From Candidatus Amesbacteria bacterium (GTDB taxonomy: Bacteria; Patescibacteriota; Microgenomatia; CAZETR01; Amesbacteraceae): 7,174 nt of DNA. Both the position numbers and the translations under genes were made by a program. Positions 1-6,473 of this stretch are shown here, one piece after another. Position 1 is the stretch's first letter. Each line of letters begins with the position of its first letter. Location of the stretch: contig JAUXUE010000091.1 in NCBI GenBank assembly GCA_030681075.1, positions 1 through 7,174 of the forward strand. The letters run 5' to 3'. Under the pieces are notes generated by a model that searched no databases, was not told the DNA's origin, and worked only from the letters and a program-made list of their open reading frames with translations.

Positions 1-305
1 ATCTGGTTGATATATATAATTTAGCATCAGTGTATTGCCAAGCATCGTTTTCAGAAGGATTTGGCCTAAATCCCTTGGAAGCCCTAGCCTGTGGGACGCC
101 AGTTGCTTCCAGTAACCGTGGCTCTCTTCCAGAGATTTTGGGTGCAAATGCTATATATTTTGACCCCAATGATACTTCTCAAATAGCCGATGCCATTTTG
201 AAGGCTAAAAATAGTAAAATAGACTTCAAATCAAATTTGAACTGGGATAAAACTGCCAAAGAAACGTTACAAGTTTACAAATCAATCGTCACTGAAAACA
301 AATAG
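1..305 (+). CDS. GT4-family glycosyltransferase, C-terminal fragment
   Basis: The frame ending in TAG at 303-305 is open to the left edge, reading LVDIYNLASVYCQASFSEGF from position 3. The gene therefore starts upstream of the window and the GTG at 30 is internal. The visible part is the C-terminal half of the nucleotide-sugar-binding domain of a retaining GT-B enzyme (Glycos_transf_1). It has the family signature in which two glutamates are separated by seven residues (SEGFGLNPLE, encoded at about 51-83), followed by ALACGTPVASSNRGSLPEIL and a YFDPND element. In GT4 enzymes the glutamate pair contacts the donor sugar nucleotide. The end of the domain is complete and shows no sign of decay. 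Donor and acceptor cannot be told from this part. A second GT4 gene begins at 6474, so the flanks of this block are both GT4 genes. No T-rich terminator follows. Confidence 0.93.
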   Translation, partial: LVDIYNLASVYCQASFSEGFGLNPLEALACGTPVASSNRGSLPEILGANAIYFDPNDTSQIADAILKAKNSKIDFKSNLNWDKTAKETLQVYKSIVTENK

Positions 306-336
306 CCAATAGTTTTCATTGACAGTGAAAACAAAT
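293..336. repeat. Three copies of TGAAAAC around the ATPase promoter
   Basis: TGAAAAC occurs directly at 293-299, inverted (GTTTTCA) at 312-318, and directly again at 326-332. The two direct copies lie in an identical 11-base word, TGAAAACAAAT, at 293-303 and 326-336. The inverted copy can pair with either direct copy, giving two mutually exclusive hairpins. The right-hand pair (312-318 with 326-332) can extend inward by a T:G and a T:A pair, leaving a 3-base loop. The left copy lies in the last codons of the upstream GT4 gene. The arrangement fits an operator with several half-sites, because the right-hand palindrome surrounds the -35 box. A terminator is less likely because no T tract follows. 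The repeat is seen directly; its function is inferred. Confidence 0.6.
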
Positions 337-347
337 TGTAGTATATT
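319..347 (+). promoter_or_regulatory. Sigma-70-type promoter for the ATPase gene
   Basis: TTGACA at 319-324 matches the -35 consensus exactly. After a 17-base spacer, TATATT at 342-347 matches the -10 consensus at five of six positions. This is the optimal spacing for housekeeping sigma factors. Transcription would begin around 353-357, at or a few bases before the ATG at 357, so the mRNA would be leaderless or nearly so. This agrees with the absence of any Shine-Dalgarno motif before that ATG. It sits in the only true intergenic gap of the window. In such an AT-rich stretch a chance match is possible, but a perfect -35 with exact spacing is unusual. Confidence 0.65.
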
Positions 348-356
348 CATATTATA

Positions 357-1619
357 ATGACAAAACAATTATTAGCCTCAGTTCTCAAGGAACAATATGA
401 GTCTTTTCAGGTTAAAGAGGTGGGTGTCGAACGGGAAGTCCTTAGCCAGCTTGACAATATACTCATAAGCCCTCAAATCACAGTCATATCTGGTTTACGA
501 AGAGTGGGCAAATCTACTTTACTAGCCCAACTAGCGAAAAAATTCCTCAAAGACGGATTCTATTTTGTCAATTTTGAAGACGAACGATTACTCCATTTCC
601 AAGTACAAGATTTTGATTTATTACACGAAACTTTAATAAGTCTATATGGTGAAAAAAAGACATTTCTTTTCGATGAAATTCAAAACGTACCCGAATGGGA
701 ACGCTTTGTACGTCGTCTACACGATCAGGGTTACAAATTTATAGTGACAGGCTCAAACGCTTCATTACTGAGTCAAGAATTGGGGACTAGACTCACTGGT
801 AGATATATAAGCGTAGAACTTTTCCCTTTTTCGTTTAGAGAATACTTAAAGTTTAAGAATATTGATATTCCAGATATGAAGGTTTTAACTACAAAGCAAA
901 GGGGAATGTTTCTAAAGTTCTCGAATGAATATCTATCATCAGGTGGTATACCGGATGCATTAAAATATCCAAAACTAACGATTCACAAAACTCTGTATGA
1001 TGACGTACTATATCGTGATATTGTGACACGTTACAAACTGGATAATGTAAAAAGCTTAAAAGAGTTAGCTTTTTATTTAGTCAGTAATACATCTTCTTTA
1101 GTTTCTTTTAACAAACTCAAAGAACTTCTAAAGCTTGGTAGTGTCAATACAGTCAAGAGTTATATCGACTATTTGGAAGATAGTTGGTTGTTTTTTGTGG
1201 TCAATAAATATGCGTATTCAGTAAAAGAGCAACAAATTGCGGCCAAGAAAATTTATAGTATAGATACAGGTTTATCTCAGTCGGTAGGGTTTGGTTTTTC
1301 AGAAAATAAAGGTAAATATATGGAAAATATGGTATTTTTACATTTACGACGCAAATTCCGAGAAATTTACTATTTTAAGACAGTTCAGGATTATGAAGTT
1401 GATTTTTTTATACCTCAGGAAAATATAATGGTTCAGGTATCACAACATCTTGACCTGCTCGAAACAAAGGAGAGAGAATTGAGAGCACTTGTCAATGCAT
1501 CTGGTGAGCAAAAAAAACCTGCCAATTTAATTATTGTAACCGAGGGAGAAAAGCAAGTTATCAAGCGAGAAGGATATAATATTGAAGTTGTACCATTATA
1601 TGAATTTTTACTAACGTGA
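357..1619 (+). CDS. AAA_14/DUF4143-type ATPase
   Basis: A 420-residue protein, the usual length for the family. Residues about 25-160 form a P-loop ATPase: Walker A GLRRVGKST (46-54), Walker B TFLFDEI (102-108, with D106 and E107), a sensor-like TGSN (131-134) and an arginine-finger-like TGRY (147-150). Residues about 190-280 hold a helical, winged-helix-like part. Residues about 318-420 match DUF4143, a degenerate restriction-endonuclease-like fold with E323, EVD (347-349) and VQVSQ (359-363), where active nucleases would have E-x-K. The family is widespread in bacteria and archaea, often in many copies, and its cellular role is not established. No signal peptide or membrane segment is visible. 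The ATG at 357 is the natural start: it follows the promoter directly and leaves a normal N-terminus. There is no ribosome binding site, so leaderless initiation is likely. The stop overlaps the next start by four bases. A direct role in glycan assembly is not evident. Confidence 0.92.
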   Translation: MTKQLLASVLKEQYESFQVKEVGVEREVLSQLDNILISPQITVISGLRRVGKSTLLAQLAKKFLKDGFYFVNFEDERLLHFQVQDFDLLHETLISLYGEKKTFLFDEIQNVPEWERFVRRLHDQGYKFIVTGSNASLLSQELGTRLTGRYISVELFPFSFREYLKFKNIDIPDMKVLTTKQRGMFLKFSNEYLSSGGIPDALKYPKLTIHKTLYDDVLYRDIVTRYKLDNVKSLKELAFYLVSNTSSLVSFNKLKELLKLGSVNTVKSYIDYLEDSWLFFVVNKYAYSVKEQQIAAKKIYSIDTGLSQSVGFGFSENKGKYMENMVFLHLRRKFREIYYFKTVQDYEVDFFIPQENIMVQVSQHLDLLETKERELRALVNASGEQKKPANLIIVTEGEKQVIKREGYNIEVVPLYEFLLT

Positions 1620-2719
1620 CTATAAAAACAATATTTAAATACATTCTCACCTGGCAGATGGCCATAATAATTATATCCGGCTTGGCTGGTTATTTTTTAC
1701 CTCTACCTGATACTTATTTGGGTGGCGCTACCCAAGCTTATGTGGAAAATCCGCTACTTTATTCCCGGGCCAATTTTGATGGCAATCATTATTTGACTAT
1801 TGCCAAGAGGGGTTATGGATATGCCCAGCAAGCTTTTTTCCCTCTTTATCCAAATCTGATCCGCTATTTTTCCAAATATATGCTTCCGGTTACCTCAGGA
1901 GTGGCCATCAGCATGGTCAGTTTCTTTATCGCCATAATATTTTTGGTCAAGCTTGTACAATTGGATGACAAGGATCCAAATATTGCCAAGTGGACGGTTA
2001 TTAGCTTGTTGGCTTTTCCCACAAGCTTTTTCTTTGGCAGTGTCTATACCGAAGGCACGTTTTTAATGCTCATAGTTCTTAGTTTCTATTGTGCCCGTAC
2101 CAAGCATTGGTGGCTAGCCGGCATTTTTGGTGCTCTCGCCAGCTATACACGATTTGTGGGAATATTCTTATTACCTGCATTAATATTTGAATGGTTTGAA
2201 ACCTCCAAAAATAAAAAAGACTTAATTCCAATTCTACTCATCCCTCTGGGTTTATTAACCTACATGCAATTTTTGGATAAGACTACCGGTGATCCGTTGG
2301 CATTTGTTCATGTCCAGAAGTTATTTGGTCAAGGGAGAAGCGAAAAACTTATTTTGCTTTATCAGGTCTTCTGGCGCTATGTAAAGATGGTTTTGACGGT
2401 CGATCTGAAAAACCCAATATATCCAACGCTTGTTTTGGAATTTGTGACAGGAATAGCCTTCTTGTGGGCTTCTATTATGGTGGCTATCCGCCAGCGCCGG
2501 TCTTATGCCGTCTTTGCCATCCTTTCTTACCTTGTACCCACCCTCACAGGAAACTTAGTGTCTCTGCCCCGTTACATTCTGACAGCGTTCCCTTTCTTTA
2601 TTGGCTACGGCCGGTTTCTGACCCAAAATAAACCCCGCCGCCAGATAATTCTGACAATCAGTATTGTATTGGCATTTATTTATCTCTCCATGTTTGTCAG
2701 GGGATATTGGGTAAGCTAG
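1616..2719 (+). CDS. PIG-V-like GT-C membrane glycosyltransferase
   Basis: A 367-residue polytopic membrane protein resembling the Mannosyl_trans2/PIG-V group. GT-C enzymes of this kind transfer a sugar, in known cases mannose from a polyprenyl-phosphate carrier, on the outer face of the membrane. The key signature is in the first outer loop: NFDGNHYLTIAKRGYG (53-68), then AFFPLYP (73-79), with D55 the likely catalytic acid. Other family-like stretches are FPTSFFFGSVYTEGTF (134-149) and LPRYILTAFPFF (317-328). Hydrophobic segments lie near 9-29, 98-112, 127-158, 164-190, 203-219, 270-291, 296-312, 316-334 and 342-361. The start is GTG, sharing GTGA with the ATPase stop, which suggests translational coupling. 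No Shine-Dalgarno motif is visible. An ATG at 1658 (residue 15) is a weaker alternative, since it would remove the positively charged start of the first membrane segment. The true sugar is unknown. Confidence 0.82.
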   Translation: MTIKTIFKYILTWQMAIIIISGLAGYFLPLPDTYLGGATQAYVENPLLYSRANFDGNHYLTIAKRGYGYAQQAFFPLYPNLIRYFSKYMLPVTSGVAISMVSFFIAIIFLVKLVQLDDKDPNIAKWTVISLLAFPTSFFFGSVYTEGTFLMLIVLSFYCARTKHWWLAGIFGALASYTRFVGIFLLPALIFEWFETSKNKKDLIPILLIPLGLLTYMQFLDKTTGDPLAFVHVQKLFGQGRSEKLILLYQVFWRYVKMVLTVDLKNPIYPTLVLEFVTGIAFLWASIMVAIRQRRSYAVFAILSYLVPTLTGNLVSLPRYILTAFPFFIGYGRFLTQNKPRRQIILTISIVLAFIYLSMFVRGYWVS

Positions 2720-2723
2720 TAAT

Positions 2724-3986
2724 ATGATTGAAAGACTAAAGACCTTTTGGAGCAATGATACTGTCCGTGGATCAATGCTTTTTTTTACAGCAAACATGAT
2801 TTCGGCTTTTGGCGGTTTGCTGCTAACTATAATAATAGCCAGATTAATGGGTACAAGTGAATACGGAGTCTTTGGAACGTTAATAGGTCTGATGTATTTT
2901 TTGGTAATTCCTGTCGGGGCACTAGATTTACTTATTACCAAAACAGTATCTTCTTTTTCAAAAGTCAAAGTGTTTGGTCAAACTAAGTCATTTATTGGAT
3001 TATTAGTTAAAAAAACGGGAATGATATTTTTTGGTTTATTCTTATTATTATTAGCTTTGACAATACCATTAAAAGAATACTTACATATAGAAAGTGCCTT
3101 TAGCCTAATTTTATTATGGATAATTGTCTATGTTTCGATTGTGGGAACAGTAATGGCATCGACATTAAAGGGATTGTTGAATTTTACTCCAATCTCGATT
3201 AATCTCATTTTCTCAATGGTGGTCAGAATAGTAACTACTGTCCTTGTTACATATTTTATATTTCAATCGCATTTTGGTGGATTGTGGGGTCTTGTCATCG
3301 CCGGTATTTTTGGTTTAATGCTCTATGGCTATCAATTAAGTAGTGTCTGGAGATCTCCTGGTGAAAAACTCGACAGAAAAAGTATGGGATTAAAAAAGCT
3401 CGGAATCATATCTTTGCTGGTATCCGGTGCGTTTACCGCCATGTATTCACTGGACATGATTTTTGTCAGACACTATTTAAGCGGATTTGAATCAGGAATT
3501 TACGCCTCTTTGGCCACGGCGGGAAAGATGATATTTTTTGCAATTTCCCCGATTGCGGTATTGGTGCTTCCGATAGTTTCACGAAAAGCGGATGAGCCTT
3601 CTACAGCCAGGAAAAATTTACTTATTTTGACAGTGCTATCAGCTTTGATTGGGATATTTGGTGCGACTGCCTTTTTTATGTTTCCCAAGTTTATTGTAAA
3701 TACAATCTTTAGTGACAAATTTGGACAGGCTTCCATTTTTCTGCCGGTATTTGGTTTGGTGATGTTGGCTTACTCGCTATCAAACGTATTTGGAGGCTTT
3801 TTAATAGGATTAAACAAATATAAATCAGTTTGGATTGTTATTAGCGCATTGATTTTGCAAATTATACTTCTAAACATATTTCACCAAAATATATTTCAAA
3901 TTATTATTTCTATGGGAATAGTCTTTTGGATTTTAGCTGTGATATTATTTAGCTATTGCTGGTATGCGACAAGAAAAACAAATTGA
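2724..3986 (+). CDS. Polysaccharide/oligosaccharide flippase, Wzx type
   Basis: A 420-residue integral membrane protein with about 12 hydrophobic segments (near 16-39, 45-73, 98-115, 123-146, 156-180, 186-204, 224-247, 262-285, 297-319, 338-362, 367-386 and 391-412), as expected of the Polysacc_synt group in the MOP exporter superfamily. Family-like stretches are ITKTVSSFSK (71-80), YSLDMIFVRHYLSGFESGIY (241-260) and PIVSRKADE (283-291). Members flip undecaprenyl-linked oligosaccharides from the cytoplasmic to the outer leaflet. Its place among glycosyltransferases supports that role, though a teichuronic or O-antigen-like specificity cannot be read from sequence. It starts four bases after the GT-C stop, with no Shine-Dalgarno motif, and its last 23 bases overlap the GT2 gene. 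A run of eight T at 2779-2786 lies in an LFFT stretch and keeps the frame intact. Confidence 0.88.
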   Translation: MIERLKTFWSNDTVRGSMLFFTANMISAFGGLLLTIIIARLMGTSEYGVFGTLIGLMYFLVIPVGALDLLITKTVSSFSKVKVFGQTKSFIGLLVKKTGMIFFGLFLLLLALTIPLKEYLHIESAFSLILLWIIVYVSIVGTVMASTLKGLLNFTPISINLIFSMVVRIVTTVLVTYFIFQSHFGGLWGLVIAGIFGLMLYGYQLSSVWRSPGEKLDRKSMGLKKLGIISLLVSGAFTAMYSLDMIFVRHYLSGFESGIYASLATAGKMIFFAISPIAVLVLPIVSRKADEPSTARKNLLILTVLSALIGIFGATAFFMFPKFIVNTIFSDKFGQASIFLPVFGLVMLAYSLSNVFGGFLIGLNKYKSVWIVISALILQIILLNIFHQNIFQIIISMGIVFWILAVILFSYCWYATRKTN

Positions 3987-4713
3987 TTTATCGGTGGTTA
4001 TGCCGGTATATAAACAGGAAAATAAAGTGGTGTCATATCTTAAAAATTTAGATAAAATTTTGGCAGGATTAAACATAAATTATGAAATTATTTGCGTAGT
4101 AGACGGCTTTTTAGATAATACTTTTAAAAATGCAAAAAAATACGTTAATAAAAGAATTAAGATAGTTGGTTACGAGAAAAATCAAGGCAAGGGCTATGCG
4201 GTCAGATTGGGAATGTCCAAAGCGAAAGGAAAGATAATAGGTTTTGTAGACGGGGGGTTTGATCTTAAATATTCATGTATTTCTTTGGCCTTGGAGCACA
4301 TGAAGTGGTACAACGCTGATATTATGATCGGGTCCAAACGTCATCCGGCATCCAAAGTAGAATATCCTTGGCCACGACGGATTTTATCGTGGGGTTATCA
4401 AATAGGAGTGAGATTACTTTTTGGGATTAATATTAGAGATTCACAAGTGGGGATTAAATTTTTTAAACGCGAAGTGATAAAAAAAATAATGCCTAAACTT
4501 TTGATAAAGGAGTTTGCTTTTGATATCGAAATATTAGCAGTTGCCAACAGAATGGGTTTTTCCAGAATTTACGAATTTCCTATAGAGTTGGAATTGGAAT
4601 TTGGGACATCTACAATCGCGTCAATAGGATTTTTCAAGACTATCTGGAATATGCTTTGGGACACCCTGGCCGTCTTTTACCGCCTGAAAATCCTTCACTA
4701 CTACGATGCGTAA
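3964..4713 (+). CDS. GT2 glycosyltransferase, polyprenyl-phosphate sugar synthase-like
   Basis: A 249-residue GT-A enzyme of family GT2, most like the dolichyl-phosphate glucose/mannose synthase group. The order is conserved: DLSVVMPVYKQEN (8-20), the donor-binding VVDGFLDNT (45-53), NQGKGYAVRLG (73-83), the metal-site region FVDGGFD (94-100), DIMIGSKRHPAS (119-130), then DSQVGIKFF (159-167), FAFDIEIL (184-191) and a YRLKILHYYD end (239-248). Such enzymes usually move a sugar from UDP- or GDP-sugar to a polyprenyl phosphate, which GT-C enzymes then use. The classical D-x-D is altered: D96 is followed by Gly at 97 and 98, and D100 may compensate. There is no clear C-terminal membrane anchor, so it would be cytoplasmic or peripheral. 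The ATG at 3964 lies 23 bases inside the flippase gene; the next ATG, at 4000, would cut the first strand of the fold, so 3964 is preferred. The stop overlaps the next gene by eight bases. Confidence 0.87.
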   Translation: MRQEKQIDLSVVMPVYKQENKVVSYLKNLDKILAGLNINYEIICVVDGFLDNTFKNAKKYVNKRIKIVGYEKNQGKGYAVRLGMSKAKGKIIGFVDGGFDLKYSCISLALEHMKWYNADIMIGSKRHPASKVEYPWPRRILSWGYQIGVRLLFGINIRDSQVGIKFFKREVIKKIMPKLLIKEFAFDIEILAVANRMGFSRIYEFPIELELEFGTSTIASIGFFKTIWNMLWDTLAVFYRLKILHYYDA

Positions 4714-6469
4714 TTTTTTAATAACCGCTATATTATTTTTTGTTTTAGTTCCCGGAGTATACGCTTCGGAAAAATTTATCACTATCGTAAATCCGGTCAG
4801 AATTTCTGTTTATAATCCTGATCCGGTGGCCAGTATCAAGGCTCAATATGGAGTAGTAAGTAAGTTTAATTTGCCGGCAACTTGGTTGTTGACTTATGAT
4901 GTGTTAAATCGACCAGAAATAGTCACCGAGCTTAAAAAACTTTCATCCAACCAAGAGCTCGGAATTTTCTTGGAGATTACTCCTGAATTTTCTAAAACAG
5001 CGGGAGTCACATATCATAATACCGGTTCATGGCATTTTGCCAATGCGGTATTTTTGTCGGGCTATACTCAAGATGAAAGAATCAAGTTTGTAGATACGGT
5101 ATTTGCCAAGTTCAAAGAGCAATTTGGTTACTACCCGATTTCCGTGGGAGCTTGGTGGGTAGATAGTTTTTCTCTGCAATACATGCGCGACAAATATGGG
5201 GTCATCGCCAACTTGGGAGTGGCCGATCAATATTCAACCGACAATTATCAAGTCTGGGGGACTTATTGGTCCACCCCGTATTACCCAAGCATTATTCATG
5301 CCGGTATTCCGGCCGGAAGCGTGGACAATAAAATAGGAGTAGTTACCCTGCAGTGGGCTCCGCGCGAACCCCGCCGGGGCTATTACAGCAGTCTGTACAG
5401 CACCCAGGATTATTTCACTACACCAAAGCTGGATATCAATTATTATGCTCAGCTTATAGATCTATTTTCTCAAGTAACGGTAGGCTTGGAGGGCGATTTC
5501 ACCCCCGATGCTTACCGGGGTGAATATACTAAGCAAATGCAGGTTGTGGCCCAAAAAACCGCAACCAAAGTGACCATGGGCCAATTCACCAAATGGTACA
5601 CAGACAAATTTCCGGATATATCGCCTGAACAACAAATCGAGTCAGATGGCATGAGCTGGTATCAATCGCCTTTTTATAGATTAGCAATCGATAAGACAAA
5701 TAACAAAATAATTGATTTTAGGGTTTACCTATCAGATTTGCGTGAGCCGTATTATTTCTGGCCAAACCGGGAAAAAGACTTGCGCATCAATATTCCGTCC
5801 TTAATTGATTCTGTCCAAGATCCTTCAGAAGTCTGGAAAATTACTGATCTAAATATCAAAACTACTCCAAAATATTTTGAATCAACAAACAAACCACCTC
5901 AAAGATTTTTCAAGTCAAAATTAATTAAAATTAGCCAAATTAATAATAATTGGCGGGTAGAAGTAAATATGGAAATAGAAAATCTGAAGGACGGGGTGAC
6001 ATTTAGCGATTGGAGTCTGGAAACAAAACACTTACTTAAGGCGCCCAGAACACTTATTAGAACCATAGTCTCTCTTAGTTGGGACAAATTCAAAAAAGAA
6101 AATTACTGGATTTCTCCGGAAGAGTTAATTGGTCTGGAGAAATTAAGATTAATGCCAAAGGGTAAAGTGCTAGTTTACGATCATGAATGTTTGCAATGTG
6201 AGTATTTTGGAAAATCCAGACCAGCGGTTTTTGGTAATTACAGGAACTATGTTCGTAAATATTCTCAGAAAAAGATTGTTTATGACAGCGAGATAATTGA
6301 TTCTAGGGATCGAAATATTGTTAATGACAAACTAAAGTCAATGAGAATAGATTATATATATTTAACCAAATATGACCCTTCTGAATTTTTGAAACTTTCT
6401 CCTGGTGATTATGGTGTTGAAAAAATATTTGAAAACGCCGTGGTTCAGATTTGGAAAGTAGTAAAATAG
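4706..6469 (+). CDS. Exported protein with deacetylase-like barrel and GT-tail-like domain
   Basis: A 587-residue protein of unknown function. Residues 1-20 are a signal peptide (short basic start, hydrophobic core, VYA before the likely cut). Residues about 24-305 resemble the glycoside hydrolase/deacetylase barrel: FNLPATWLLTYDVL (54-67), the QELGIFLEITP position (83-93), SVGAWWVDSFSL (146-157), YGVIANLGVADQYSTDN (164-180), VTVGLEGDF (257-265) and TMGQFTKWY (290-298). The usual NodB metal-binding Asp and His-x3-His motifs are not evident, so it is probably not a standard deacetylase; E90, D153, E262 and D264 are candidate acidic site residues. Residues about 315-470 are unassigned. Residues 480-587 (KVLVYD, then RIDYIYLTK and ENAVVQIWKV) resemble the soluble tails of membrane glycosyltransferases, here with CLQC at 495-498. 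No membrane segment follows the signal. The start overlaps the GT2 stop by eight bases. A role outside the cell on the cluster's glycan is inferred. Confidence 0.72.
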   Translation: MRNFLITAILFFVLVPGVYASEKFITIVNPVRISVYNPDPVASIKAQYGVVSKFNLPATWLLTYDVLNRPEIVTELKKLSSNQELGIFLEITPEFSKTAGVTYHNTGSWHFANAVFLSGYTQDERIKFVDTVFAKFKEQFGYYPISVGAWWVDSFSLQYMRDKYGVIANLGVADQYSTDNYQVWGTYWSTPYYPSIIHAGIPAGSVDNKIGVVTLQWAPREPRRGYYSSLYSTQDYFTTPKLDINYYAQLIDLFSQVTVGLEGDFTPDAYRGEYTKQMQVVAQKTATKVTMGQFTKWYTDKFPDISPEQQIESDGMSWYQSPFYRLAIDKTNNKIIDFRVYLSDLREPYYFWPNREKDLRINIPSLIDSVQDPSEVWKITDLNIKTTPKYFESTNKPPQRFFKSKLIKISQINNNWRVEVNMEIENLKDGVTFSDWSLETKHLLKAPRTLIRTIVSLSWDKFKKENYWISPEELIGLEKLRLMPKGKVLVYDHECLQCEYFGKSRPAVFGNYRNYVRKYSQKKIVYDSEIIDSRDRNIVNDKLKSMRIDYIYLTKYDPSEFLKLSPGDYGVEKIFENAVVQIWKVVK

Positions 6470-6473
6470 CTTC

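Noticed and set aside
30..32. GTG at 30 as a true start of a small 91-residue gene.
   Set aside because: The frame is open to the window edge and the upstream residues continue the GT4 family pattern, so this is the end of a larger gene.
312..345. The hairpin after the first GT4 gene as an intrinsic terminator.
   Set aside because: The stem is AT-rich and no run of T follows on either strand; its position around the -35 box fits an operator better.
1510..1517. Homopolymer runs (eight A at 1510-1517, eight T at 2779-2786, similar runs elsewhere) as phase-variation switches.
   Set aside because: The runs are short, all frames are intact, and runs of this length are expected in low-GC coding sequence.
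2555..2968. A long antisense reading frame across the GT-C/flippase junction, and shorter antisense frames at 3500-3736, 5027-5230, 5899-6093 and 6362-6568.
   Set aside because: All lie opposite well-supported genes, have no recognisable domains, and their translations look like complements of coding sequence.
4000..4002. ATG at 4000 as the start of the GT2 gene, which would avoid the overlap with the flippase.
   Set aside because: It would remove the DLSVV strand at the start of the GT2 fold; 3964 keeps the domain whole.
5369..5379. GC-rich palindrome CCCCGCCGGGG.
   Set aside because: It leaves a one-base loop, lies in the middle of a coding region, and is explained by the codons for the EPRRG stretch.
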